This document shows, piece after piece, positions 28,800 to 40,887 of a stretch of DNA of 64,000 bases. This stretch comes from Opisthocomus hoazin (taxonomy: Eukaryota; Chordata; Aves; Opisthocomiformes; Opisthocomidae), in contig NC_134431.1 in the NCBI RefSeq assembly GCF_030867145.1, forward strand, positions 8,633,089 to 8,697,088, written 5' to 3'. The notes under the pieces are model-generated. The model saw only the letters and a program-made list of their open reading frames with translations, was not told the origin of the DNA and did not search any database. A program made the position numbers and the translations under genes. Each line of letters starts with the position of its first letter. Position 1 is the first letter of the stretch.

Positions 28800-31700
28800 A
28801 TGCCCTCCAGGAGCCCCTGCCAGCCCAGTCCTCTGCGCTTCCACGGACACGGTGCCCTTTCCCGTTGTAATCGTGAACTCTTTCTCACCCTGGACGCTTG
28901 CCACTTCCCTCCTCCTTGCCAAGCCTCCGTGCCAGCACCATTAGTGAAAGTTGTTACCGAAGAAAAAATACCGGCTCCGGCATCCGTCACCAGCAGCAGA
29001 AGCTGTCGGCGGACGGCTGTTTGACATCGCGGCGCTTGCAGCCTGCTGAATCCCGCAGCAAAGCCTGCGCTGGAGGGACGGGTCTGGTTTCTGTTCGCCG
29101 TGGTGGTGTCCGCACCCCACGAACGGGGCCTGGGGGGCTGTCAAACCTCCGCACCCGGAGCGACGTGGGGGCCGCCCGCGAGAGAAGATGCGCTTCGCCT
29201 GCTGCCGCCCAGCTGCTGGTGATTTTTTCCACTGCTTGTCAATGGGATCCCACCTTGAAGACAGGAGATGGAGTTGCTGAGTGAGCTCCTGGTTGTTCCG
29301 TGACAGAGAGAGCAGATCTCACGGCAATCGCATCGCTGTGTGCCTGGCCCACATCTCTTAGGAGGGGTCTGGGGCCTCCGGTGCCTTGCAGGCCAAATTC
29401 TGGCATCCCCAGATAATACGTGGAGCAGAAAGCTGATGCTGTCGTGCATTGTCTGCTGCTCCATGCAGATGTAGGGCCAGTGTGCCGGTGCAGATTCAAG
29501 CTTGCAAAACCCTGGGAGATGGTCTCCAGCCACGGGAGAAGATAGGCAGAAGCTACACGTGCAGTTTCCTCTGGTGGCAGCATCAGTGCTAAATGGCCAT
29601 GGACTGCCTAAATCCTCCGGTTTGTTTCCGAGCACGTGTCTGTGATGATAGCCAGCAGTGCTTGGGCAGAGAGGGCAGAGCATGGCCTTCTCAAAGCGCT
29701 ACCTGCGCAGGGAGGGGGTCTGGAGTCTGATCTCCCCCTCCCTGTGGCTGGGGCTGCTCGGGGCAGGGCCCCAGACCTCTGCCCCTGCAGAATGGACAGC
29801 TCGCAGCGCTTCCTCAGCATGCCTTCTGCTAGCACTCTCCTCTTTGGTTCTTGTGGTGGGCAGACCTTGGTTGGCTCGAAGGTCTTCTCCTGACCACAGA
29901 AGAAATCATCACCTGGCAGTGTCTTGTAGCAGGGGTCTTCCCGCAGCACGGCCTTTCCCTGCCGCGTGGGGAGTTACAGAGATTCAGGCAAATCCTTTTT
30001 ATGGAAATGGGGATGCCGTTCATGGAGCAGCACTGGAAGAGGGTCTCGTTCAGCAACGGGCGTGACAAAACGGCTGCCATCACTCCCACGGGGGCTTGGG
30101 ACATCACCGTCTCCTCCTTTCGGGGATTGCTTTGACCTCGTGCAGGACCCAGGCCTCTGTGGAACAGATGCTGCTCAGCAGGAGCAAGGGTAGCAGGATC
30201 CGTCTCCTGATCAGAAACCCCCCAGCAACAAACCCAGCGCTGCCGAAGCCAGGACCCTGCGGGCAGTAACGCTCACAGCGCTGTGTCCTCCGTGGGGCGG
30301 AAGCTTCACGGTGAAGGCGATGCCGAGATCAGCCTGCTCTGCCGTCTCACTGCTCACGCGTGGCCTTTTCCCGCATGCAGCACGCACCGGGGCAAGAGCG
30401 AGACCAAACTGTGTCAGATGGCTGCTGAGCAGGGCCGTCCCTCCTGAGGGACGGGACAGTTTCCCGCTTTCCCGCTGGGAAGCTCCCTCAGCTCAACCTT
30501 TGTCTTTCCCCTGGCTTCGCTGCGCTTGAGAAAGGTCAGGCTGGAGCCGCAGGATCAGGCCAGGCAAGATAATGTGCTTCATCATTGATTTCCAGTGAGA
30601 AGTTGCATTATGAGATTAAATGTCTCATTTTTATTGCATGGGGAGGCAGAGAGAAAGCAAGAGCTCTGAAAATAAAACAGAAGTCGAAGTGTTTCTGTTA
30701 TAAGGGGCTTGTGACCGGGAACCAACGTACCTTGTTTGTTCGGTGCTTTGGAGGTGAACTTTGAGAAGCTGCTTCCTTCTGAGATTGGTAAACAAAGTCA
30801 AACCTCATCTGTGTTTAAACCAGTGCCTAACTGATGTGTCTAATTGGCCCACATCTACTAATTCGAGGCTGGTGGGGGATTTATTAAAAAGCTTTTCTGG
30901 TTTTAATGGATTGAAATAAGCAAAGCTGCTTAACCGTCTCCGACGAAAGGCGCGAAACAGGGACCGGCAGCGCGGGTGTGTTGGAGTCGGTCCCGCAGCC
31001 CGAGGGACGTGGGGAGAGGTGGGGGCATCCCGCCAGCTTTGCTCAAGCTGCTGCGGGCATCGACGTTGCCTCGGTCCGCGCTGGCCTGGGCCGACAGCTC
31101 CTGGTCCCCGAGCAAAGGGGTCAGCGTTAGCAGGCGGTGCAGTGCCGGCGGCCATTGCTCCTGCGCCTGCGCTGCCCACCGACGCACGGCTGGCAGCCGG
31201 GGCCGAGGGCGGGCTCGGGCAGGCGTCAGCCCCCTCCCCGGGTTTCAGCCACAGCGTGCTCCAGCTCTCCAGGGGCTCGAGGACCCTCTTGACGTGCTCT
31301 ACCTCTTTTGGTTATTTTTAAAGACCAAATAGATGTTTTGTTTTGCCTTAGTAAAAGCACCAGCTATTCTGGCTTTCAAGCCATTTAATACCGAGATTAT
31401 AGCCACGCAACACCACAGGATATTTTTAAAGCAATGGATTAGTTCATTTCTAAAAAGGATGAGATACCGAGACACGAACAACAACCAGCCGCAGCTGCCC
31501 AGAGGAGAGCGGGACTCCAGGCACTGCCCGGCTGTCCCCGGCCAGGCGGCACCGAGAGCCGGGCACAGAGAGCCAGCCCTGCTCTCCGCACCAGCGTCAC
31601 GGCGAAGCCTCCTCTGCGGACACAGAGTCCCTGACCGGATCCAGGCTGGCGCAGCAGCGTTTGCTTCTGCCCCATGACTCCGTAAACCTTCCTGTAACAC

Positions 31701-34700
31701 ACTGTCCTGCTAGCCAGAGCTGACTTGTCTCTGTCCTACAGGCCATGCTCAGGGCTACTGGAGGCTCAGGAACCTCACGGCTCGCTCTCGGCGCTGGGAT
31801 TTCCCCGCTGCCTTCCCTCCCTGACTCTCTGTAGCTCAGATGGCTGCAGGCGCTTTGCTCTGCGTTGTAATCTGGAAGCTCAGCGAGGGAATTAATGAAG
31901 CGCTGGATATAAACTGGTGGCGAATGCGGATTGCCTCCGCAATGGGTGCCCTCCATCCAAGCCACAGATGTGGCTTGCAGGTTTCAAACCCCAGGGCAGG
32001 TGGAGACAGCTCCACCTTGCCTGGTACCAGCCATACTAAACCTCTGCCGTGCCTCCCCCCGATACCCCACAGCCCGTTGGTGAGCCTTCCCCAATTCCCC
32101 TTCCTACCCAAAACGGGTCCTGCAAGGGACCCCACAGCCCCATCCTCCCCACCCCTGCTCCCCCTGGCAGCCTGACCTGCCGGTGCTTGCACACGAAGCA
32201 GACCTGGGCTGGAAATGCTGACAGTGCTCTTGACAGTTTATGGTCACAAACTCTATTTTCAGCCTAATAAGTTTTTTATACGGTTGGAAAGCTGTCAGTT
32301 GAACATCAGCCAGGCACAAAGTACCTGCCATAAAGTGCCTGGACTGCGACCAAACGGGAAAGGTGCTGCTCTGCTTTAGCAAGTTCTGGATCTCAGCCGC
32401 TTTAGTTGGTTCGTTTATTTGGTTTGAGGATCCTGGCTTTAATAATAAAACAATAAGACAAAATAATAATGCCCCTGCTTAATAATTTGTGGAAATATTT
32501 GCTAAGCCTGTTAAATCAGAGCTGACAGCCAATTTGGGCTGAGGGTGGCCCAGCTCGCCTCAGGGGTGCTGCTGCCGGTGCTGGGGTGGACCGGTCCCTG
32601 CAAGGAGCCACCGGACCCCAGTGACGAAGGAGAGAGGCTTTGGGAACGTGTGTGGAGAAGGGTCCCGCTCCCAGGGAATGTTAATCTGGAGGTGATCTGC
32701 CACAGCCGTGACCGCAGTCTCACCACAGGAACACGGCCGCGTCAAACCCTCAGCCAAGAGCAGAGCGGGGCCTGATCCTGAGCACGCCTCTGCTCCCACC
32801 GCAGCAGCGTCGCGTTGCTAGAAATGACTTTCCTGCATCGCAGCGCGCGGGGCTGCCGGGAAGTTCGGGGGGGTGGGGGTGGGCAAAGGGTCTGGGAATG
32901 AATTGCAAATATGCGAGGCTCTTTCAGAGGGTGCCCCGGTGACAGCTTCGCCCCTGTCCTGGCACTGCCACCGCAGGCACGGGAAAGGTCCTGGACCGCT
33001 GCAGGGTTCCTGTGGGTTCCCCTGGGCGAGCGACGGGCTCCGGTGTGCTGCGTACCGCATCGCAACCCGCGCCGGGAGCCCCGCGGGTGGCTTCAGTGCC
33101 GAAGGTGCCTGCCCGCACGGTCACTGCGCTGGCCGGGTCCCCGCGTCCCCTGGCACCGTCCATCCCGCGGCCGCAGCGGGTCCCGCCGCAGGGCACCGCG
33201 GGCTGGCTGGGGCGGGAGGACTGCGCGCGCCTGCCGGGGGTCTGCGTGCGTGTGCGCTCGAGGGAGCAGCGGCGACGGCTCCCGTCCCGCCGGCGAGCTG
33301 AGCCGGGGCGGCGACCTCGCGGCGTGGGAGCTGCGGCCGCCCTGTCTGCTACCCCGGGGCTTCGCTTCCCAGGCAGGCAGTTTGCAGCGAATGGCTCCTT
33401 CCGATGCTAAAAATAACCTGGTAGGAAGCAAACTGGCCCCAGCACTTCAACTGGGGATAAGTGCATTTATTAGTAAAACTCAAGGCGACCTTTCCTGTTC
33501 TGCCTCTGAAGCTCGGGGAACTGGTGCTGAGCTGCTGACTGCACCGACGTGTTTCGATGCAGTGCTGGGTTCCACCAAGATGCGTTTCTCTCTCCCTGCT
33601 AGCGATGCTCCACGGGCTGCTCCCAGCCTCAGGGAGCAGCTCCGGCTTTGGGGCCACGAGCAATTTCCCAGCCGAGGGAGCTGTGATTCGCCCTGTGAAA
33701 ATGCTCCCAGCTGCACCGTGCCGGAGAGCACAGCAGGTTCCCGCTGACGAATGAATAAACCAAAATGAAAATATTTATTTTCTCTTGCAGTGAAAGCACC
33801 ATGTTTGGGCCAAATTTCTTCCCCTACCTCAGAACTGCAGATATTACGAAGTCCTATTTGTACGCAGAGATTTTCCAGCTGCTTCTCTCCAGGCTTTGCT
33901 CTGGAAGGATTATCTGGGGAGATGAAACACGTCCCCTCTGAACTGCAAATGCAAAGACGTTCCTGTGTGCGCCTGGCCCAGCGGTTTGTGCCCTGCTCCA
34001 GCCCTGGCCCTTTCTTTCCAGTCATGCTCAGGGCTGTGCGGCGTCCCTGGGGCAGAGCAAACGGCGGCACAGGAATCGCAGCTGTTCCGGGCATCAGGAC
34101 ACCAGGTCTGCCATGAACCAGCTACGGGGAATCAAATTAACACGAGGCTATTCTGGAGGAAGCAAACCACCCGAGCTAAACGGGAAAATAAACCGGAGAC
34201 TTCTCTGGGTTCAGAAATATTTTGCTAACTCTTAGGTCCCTTGTAGGAGTGTCTGTTGGGGCGGGAGCAGAGCAGTGACAGGGGACAATGCTTGTCTGGG
34301 TATCCCCTCAGGCACCTCCACACGGGGCCAAGTGGCAGACTCAGGGCATGGCCCTTTTTGGGTTTCTGGCTTGGGAACCGCGTTTGAGTGGTCGCCTTCG
34401 TGTCGGGGGATTGGGAGCTGCGAGCTGTCCCCCAGCCTGGGATTTGCAGATGCTGAGGCGACTGCAAGTCCAGCGCCCGTTCCTGTGCTGTGCCTTTGGG
34501 AGGTGATGCTGCCCCATACTCCCAGCCTGAGTCTGCTGCTCGGGTTCACCCACAGACCACCCTCTGCTCCTCACCTTTGTGGCGCTGGAAAGGAAAAGAA
34601 ACCCTCCTCTCGCCTTCCGTGCTGCTGGGTTTGCTCCCGTTGGGGCTGACCAGACCTGCTGGCAGTAAATCTGGAGACAAGGAGTTACAAATGGAGACCT

Positions 34701-37700
34701 GGTGAGGAGAGGGAGGGGGCACTGACCCACCCAGTGACTGGTTCCTCCACCACCAGCTGTGGCCACAAAATCCAGCCATGGAGAGATGGCTCATGCTCAT
34801 CCCTGTGGACAGGTGGGTTAAAACACAGACTTCTCCGTAATATTTCAGCTCACAGGGCCTCTCTCCTTCACTGTGCACCTTGCGCTGCTGGCAGCTCTGC
34901 TCTGCAGCCGGGCCTGGGGAAACCTGCCCGAGGGCTTCCCCACCTCCCAGCTCAGCGCGGTGGGGTAGTGGCTATGGTGATGGGACCGTTGTTTCTGCTT
35001 TGCGCACAGAAAGATGCTTTTGGGAGGCTGCAGCATCGCCTGCTGGGTACTGCAGATCCGCTGGGGTCTTGGAGAGCCCCAGGCACCCAGATGAGCTGCA
35101 CCCCACAAGGGCTCTCGTGTCACTGGCTCCTCTGGGCTCTCAGCACGGCCCTGTGTTGCCATCCCAGCATTGCACACACTTTTATAGGGGGATTTTTGCC
35201 TCCACAACCAAATAACGCTTCATTCAGTGAGAGCAAAATTAACTCTGTCCCAGCCAAAACCAGGACAGAGTGCCTGGCTCTTGGCATCATCACCACCAAA
35301 CCTAGCCCTGAGCTCTCCTCTGGGCCAGCAGCTTCCCGATGCCATGGGACCTTCCCACCTGGAACGGCCTGGATCGGAGGCACAGGGGTGCTGCAGGCTG
35401 CTCTGGGCTGGTAAGCGCTGACTGGGGGCTGTGGTGTGCAGTTCCCCACCTCTGCCGAGCAGCACCTCAGCATCAGAGCAAAGGCAGCCAGGATGGAGTT
35501 AACCTGTCTCCTGCCCTTGGGTGTCCTCTGCACAGCATGGAAGCAGCCTCTCTGAGGAGGAGCTGTGCTGCTACTGAGAAGCCTGAGAGCTTTCTGGTGC
35601 TCCTTAGGGTAATGTTTTTGCCCATGAGCCCAAACAAGCAGAAGAATTTCACGCTGGCTGGGCTGCGCCCTGGCACGAAGGGCTCTTCAGGGAGCTGGAT
35701 CTGACCTGAGCAACTCCTGGTTGGGACAGAGTGGAGATGTTCGGGGAAATTCAGACGATAGTCTCCTCCCAGGTTGCTGAGAAGGCAGCGCAGGTCGTGA
35801 TGCATGGAGCAGCTCCGGGGGGTTTCTCGCTGCCCTGCTCCCTGTGCTGAGCCCTGCCTTGAGCAGCACTGATGGCAAGGGGTGCGGAGGGCTTGCCGCT
35901 GGGGGATGTTCGGAGGGACAATCTGAAAAATGGCACATCTCTGTGAAGCCTGGGCTCCCCACGTCCTCCAGGACAAATCGCTGCCTGCAGGGCGCAGCCG
36001 CTCTGTAACGCACACACAAAGTGTGTGATGGCTGCAAGCTGCGCAGGGCGGCCGCTGCCGAGCTGCAAGCGCGTGCCTTCGCTCTGGCTCTCCCCAGGTC
36101 CCACGCTACATGGCAGCACCTATTTATAACTGCATACACTGCAGGAATAATATTAGAATGATGGCCTCACACAGTCACGCTAAATGTTATTCTATTTATG
36201 TGATTTGCTCTTCTTCGCAAGCTGTTGGTCTCCCAGATGCCAAAACACTCTGCCTAGCATAGACAAAGACTCAGATTTTTCTCTTTTATTAAAATCTTCA
36301 CCAACAGCACCCAGTCCCGGGTATATTTACCATTTTTTTCCCAGGTCATCTGGAGTAATTGCATCTACTATTCCTTCGCCAGTCTGATCAATATCCTTGG
36401 TAAATAACATAAACTGTCAGGTCTGTTGTCCCTGTAGCCAAAGGTACTTCAGCAATGAAATTGTTTTGCTGAAGAAATAAATGCCTCTCGCCGAAGCTGA
36501 GGATGCTGTGACCTTTCATTAGTGACCTGGGTGACTCATGCCTTTTCGCGTGCACGCTGCAGCCTCCCACCCTGCCGCAAAAGGCGCACCATGACGTCTC
36601 GCTGCCTGGTGCCCGGCGTAATGGGGAGCCAAGACCTGCGGGAGCCTCCTGCTCTCGCTGCTGCTCCCACTTCACACGTGGTCTGCACGCCTCTGCCCAG
36701 GCCTGGGGGCTCTCATGTTACGGAGTTGCCCTGTTTGCATGGCCGGGACCCCGTGGTGCAGCATCCCGGGGCTGGCCGAGCGTTTGACCCTTTGCACCAT
36801 CTCAGTCCCACAGCGATGTCCCTGGCACCCCCAACCCTTGGCCGAGAAGCAGCTCCTGCTCCCCTGGGCAGTGGGAATCTCTTGACAGAGTGACAAATGC
36901 ATAAGCCCATGTTTTCAACCCACGTTTGTTTAACAAGCAGGGCTTTACTGGCCTTACCAACCCCCCTGAAGTGAGGAGGGCAGCTCGGTCAGAGCCAGGT
37001 TTCAGCCAGAGGCCAGGTATGGCACGCTGTGAACTTTTATATTCATGGGTGGGGGCAAATTGTCCTCCTCCAGCGGGCTGGTGGCTGAACCTCGGCAGCC
37101 GGCAGCTGCCGAGCGAGGCCTGGCAATCATCTGCCGAACTCGAGGAGTCTCTGCGGCTGCTGCAGCACTCGCTGCTCACTCCCGCTCCCCACCGCCCGCG
37201 CCCAAAGCCTCTCCCCCCCTCGCTTTGCCGGGTGCCTCTGGAAACACAAAGGGCCTGCAGACACGACGTGTTTAGTCTCTGTTTAGAAATCTGTGCAAAG
37301 TGGAATAAAGAATTAAACAGGGTTGAGCCCTATGCCTTTAGCTGCTGCTGCTAGCCATACTTTCTTCTTGTAGAGTGTTTTGCTTGCCAAGAAAAACAGT
37401 TTTGCATTTTAGGGAAAGAAAGCGGTTGTACATCTGTGCATCTGCACATGTGCCTCTTAATTCTGCCTGAACAGCTTCCCGAGGCTGTCAGCTCAAAAGC
37501 TCTCTTTAATGTAACGAATCTTGACTGTGTTTGCAACAAATCCTCAACCAAGAGGGTTTTGTTTAACGAGACAAGAAACGCTGCCAAATTTCCAGGCTTG
37601 ATCCCAATCCCATTAATGTCAGCGGGAGAGTTCCCACCATGTTTGGTTTGTTGGTTGTGTCTAATCTGGGCAAGGGAGTTAAAAATCTGTTCTCGGGTCA

Positions 37701-39560
37701 TATTCGCAGACGAGTTCATTGCTCCACTGTGCTGTGCCAGAGAGGCTGCGGGAAAAGCAGATGGTACAGGTGGGATTCCTCTCGCCTGGCCTTAGGCGTC
37801 TTCAGGTCCAGCAACAGATAGCCAAGGGAGGGAGAGAGGCCATTCAGATCCTCGTAAGCCAGAACCCCAAAAGAGGTGAAATTAATTTACTTCTTCCCGC
37901 AGAGCCATTTCACCCCATGAGGATCTGCAGCTCGTGTAAAGGAACCTGACAGCGCTGGAAGGTCTCTGCAGCAGAGGGGAAAGGACCCTGCTCAAAGGCA
38001 GTCCCTGAGCGGGTGGGTGCCGACCCGGGCGCTGCCGCAGGTCTTCTGCTCAGGTCTGCTCCCTGCGCCTGTGCCAGCCAGGAGCCGAGGCTGACGCCTG
38101 GTTCAGGATGCAACCACGGCACAGCAGCTCCCGTGGGCACTGACCCCCTCCTGCCAGCAGCAAATGCTTGTGCACGGCCCTGCCAACAGCTGGCAGAGCT
38201 GCTGGGAGAAGGGGAAGGCGGAATATGGCAGCTCCCCACTTTCCCTGTCCCCTTGCCCGCTCTGAAACGCACGCTACCTCCTCCCCTCCCCATGCTGCAA
38301 GTGGGGACTGGCACAGAACAAGAGCTGCCCGTGCTGGTTGCTCTGGGGACAATCCCACCGCCCTGCTCCCAGGGGATAAAGAGCAGTGGGGAGGTTTGGA
38401 GGGGTCAGCAGAGCCCACCTGTTTTCATTGGGTCCCCAGCGGTGACTGCACACCTGCAGTGTCCCACGGAGCGCAGCGGCTGCTCTGTGTGAGGGAAGGA
38501 GCCTCCTGTGACAGCGAGGGCTGGAGGAAGGAGGGCTGCTTTGCTGCTCCATCACCAGCTCTGAAAGCTGGGCAGCAGGCTCATGTGCCAGCGGTTGGCC
38601 CTTAATTGCACATATACCTAATAAAGGGAAGGAGCTTGTTTCTTCACTAGGGGAAGCAACAATATCTGAGAATCCAGGGGACTGCAAAGCAGGAGACACC
38701 AAAAAACTTACCGTGTCTCAGGGCCATCATCCCAATACACAGCTCCTTAATGGCTTTTGCTGATTTGACGGATGCAGGACACAGAAAATTAGCAGATTTA
38801 CGGCTGCAACTGTCGCTGGGGCTCAGAGATGCTTCTTGGGATACAGATCTTTAGATCCTCCTTAACAATGACACGAGGGGGCACTGGAGAAGACAGAGTT
38901 GGGCATGGAGATGCAGGGGGTGAGAGCAGAGTTTGCTGGCACTTCTCACGCAGCGCTCCCTCGCCGGGATGCAGTGATGCTTTATTTCAGTCACTCGTGA
39001 GCCAGATGGGTGCAGTGATGGGCTGCTGCAGCTCCCATCGGCTGTGGGGGGCCGAGGCCAGTTCTGTGGGGAGCTGTCACACCTTGGATGGGGTCCATGT
39101 GTGAAGATGGAAGAGCTGGACAGCTTTTGGAGGTGTCGGTATTTTTTTCAGGAAAGGAGGAGAAGAGCTCAGAGCTCTGGGGAAGCCGAGCCAGGCCTGC
39201 TCCTAATGTCCCGAAGATCTTCCCTACTGCAGAGACAGAAGAACATCTCATTTGGGAATCTGAGCTTTGTCTTTTGGTTTCCCCTGGATGAGGTGGGAGC
39301 TGACAGTTTTGGGGCTTTGCTGGCCCCTGCCAGGTGCTGAGCAGATCCTGGGGACCTACCTTAGAGCATGCCTCACCCAGCACTGCTCTGTGCCTGCTGC
39401 CCGCAGTCTCACCGCACAGCTCCTCGTCTGCAGAGCCCTGGGAAACTCGTCACTGCTCCCCGCAGCCGGCGGGCCTCTGCCCCAGCCCGCAGGCCGCCTG
39501 GCTCCCGTGTTCCTGTAAAGCCTTAAAAGAAGCCAGGCGACTCAGGACTGAAAGCGCAAG
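28800..39560. other. Intergenic region between the P2Y-like receptor and KCNK15
   Basis: About 11 kb without a recognisable gene. It contains several multi-frame GC-rich open stretches, an orphan CpG island near 33 kb, and AT-rich blocks at about 30560-30930, 31310-31460, 32390-32520 and 36120-36420. An odd minus-strand stretch at 29600-30320 with a hydrophobic, signal-peptide-like segment is described in the findings. Confidence 0.55.
32990..33420. promoter_or_regulatory. Orphan CpG island
   Basis: A CpG-dense stretch of about 430 bp (many CGCG, GCCG and CCGC steps) more than 5 kb from any recognised exon. It may be a promoter for an unannotated transcript or a regulatory island. Open frames over it are GC-driven and match nothing known. 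Confidence 0.6.
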
Positions 39561-39563
39561 GTG

Positions 39564-39569
39564 TTTATT
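39564..39569 (-). terminator. Candidate P2Y-like gene polyadenylation signal
   Basis: AATAAA on the minus strand about 1.3 kb after the receptor stop codon. It is a plausible 3' end; no transcript support can be seen here. Confidence 0.35.
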
Positions 39570-40887
39570 TGCACTTCAGACATATTAGCTCCGTCTGAAA
39601 GCCAGCAGCAGGTCCCTCCGTGCAGCAGCAAAGGTGGGGCTGTGCGAGGACCATGCTAAACATCGGGCTTCGGTCCAAAGAGCGCAGCATCCGTGGGTCG
39701 GCGCTTTCCCAGGGCTGGCTGAATTTAACTCGCTATCCACAGCCTGTAGCTGAGCTGCGAGATCCGCTGCTGCAAATCACGTTGCTCCTTTCACAGGACC
39801 GAAGCATTCAAGCTGTTCATGGTGGGGAACGCCAAGATCAAAATCCAAAACGCCTCTCGGGAGCCTCTGCTCCCCCGAAGCAGAGATCCCCCCGCCAGCG
39901 ATGACACACGGACTGCGCTCGCCATCGAATCTTGCCTTCACGAGCCTTCACACCAGCGTTGCCTCTCTTTTTTTATCATCTCTAATTTTTAGTTGACATG
40001 CCTAATCCCCTCACAAGGCTGGATGCAAGAGTAAGATGCAGCCACCCACCTGCAGAATTCGGAGCTCTCCTGGGATGTGCCCGCTGAAAGCGGCGGTTCA
40101 GGCTGCTGCAGTCATTCGCCTTGCAAAAATCCAAACCCAACAGCCTCCAGAAACTGGAAAGTGCCAATTTGCTGTCTGCTATATGCGCTTCCAAAAAAGA
40201 GTGAGTAATGCTCAAATACTTTTTTCTTCTGTGAAGGAGGTGGGCAGGAGAGGATAACACAGATCCTGAAGCAGCTCAGTCACCCAGGAACAACTAACCC
40301 GGGAACTGGCACAGCTTAGTCATATATTTAAAACCTGATATTTTTATGAATATTTCCATATCCAAAGCACTTCCCCCTGCAAAAATTCACCCTCTCAGCT
40401 GTCCTGCGATGCAGGGAGTTATTCTGGTGCCCTCTCCTTGGATGAAGGAGGGAATCCTGTCTCAAACCCACGTCCATTGCGGGAGAGGGGATGCAGTGGG
40501 GGTCAAGGCGTCGTTCACCCCCATCCCTCACTCGCTGAGGAGCTCGATGAGCAGCCAGGGAGCCAGGGGATGTTAACTGGCTCGGGCTGCTGCATCAGGG
40601 GCTGGACTGAGGAACGCTTCAGGGCTGGAGGAAACGCAATGTTCATCTCTTTCCGTCTCCAGGCGTGCTGTGGGAAAAATGGTTGAGTTGAGTAGTTTTG
40701 CTCTAAAACCTGGTCCCAGTTTGCTCTCTGATGCTGACAGTCCTGTCTGTCCCTTGTGCGAGATTGGAGCCAGGGAGGCTGCAGTCACCATCCCTCTGCA
40801 AAAGAGGCATCTAGGGGGGGGGCTGCTCCCGAGAAGGGGCCAAGCACAAGCAGAAGTTCAGCGTCCTTTGGAGGGGTGCTGGGTACC

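Noticed and set aside
32911-33747. 278-codon plus-strand open frame over the orphan CpG island.
   Set aside because: Driven by GC content, with Arg/Pro/Gly-rich low complexity and no known motif.
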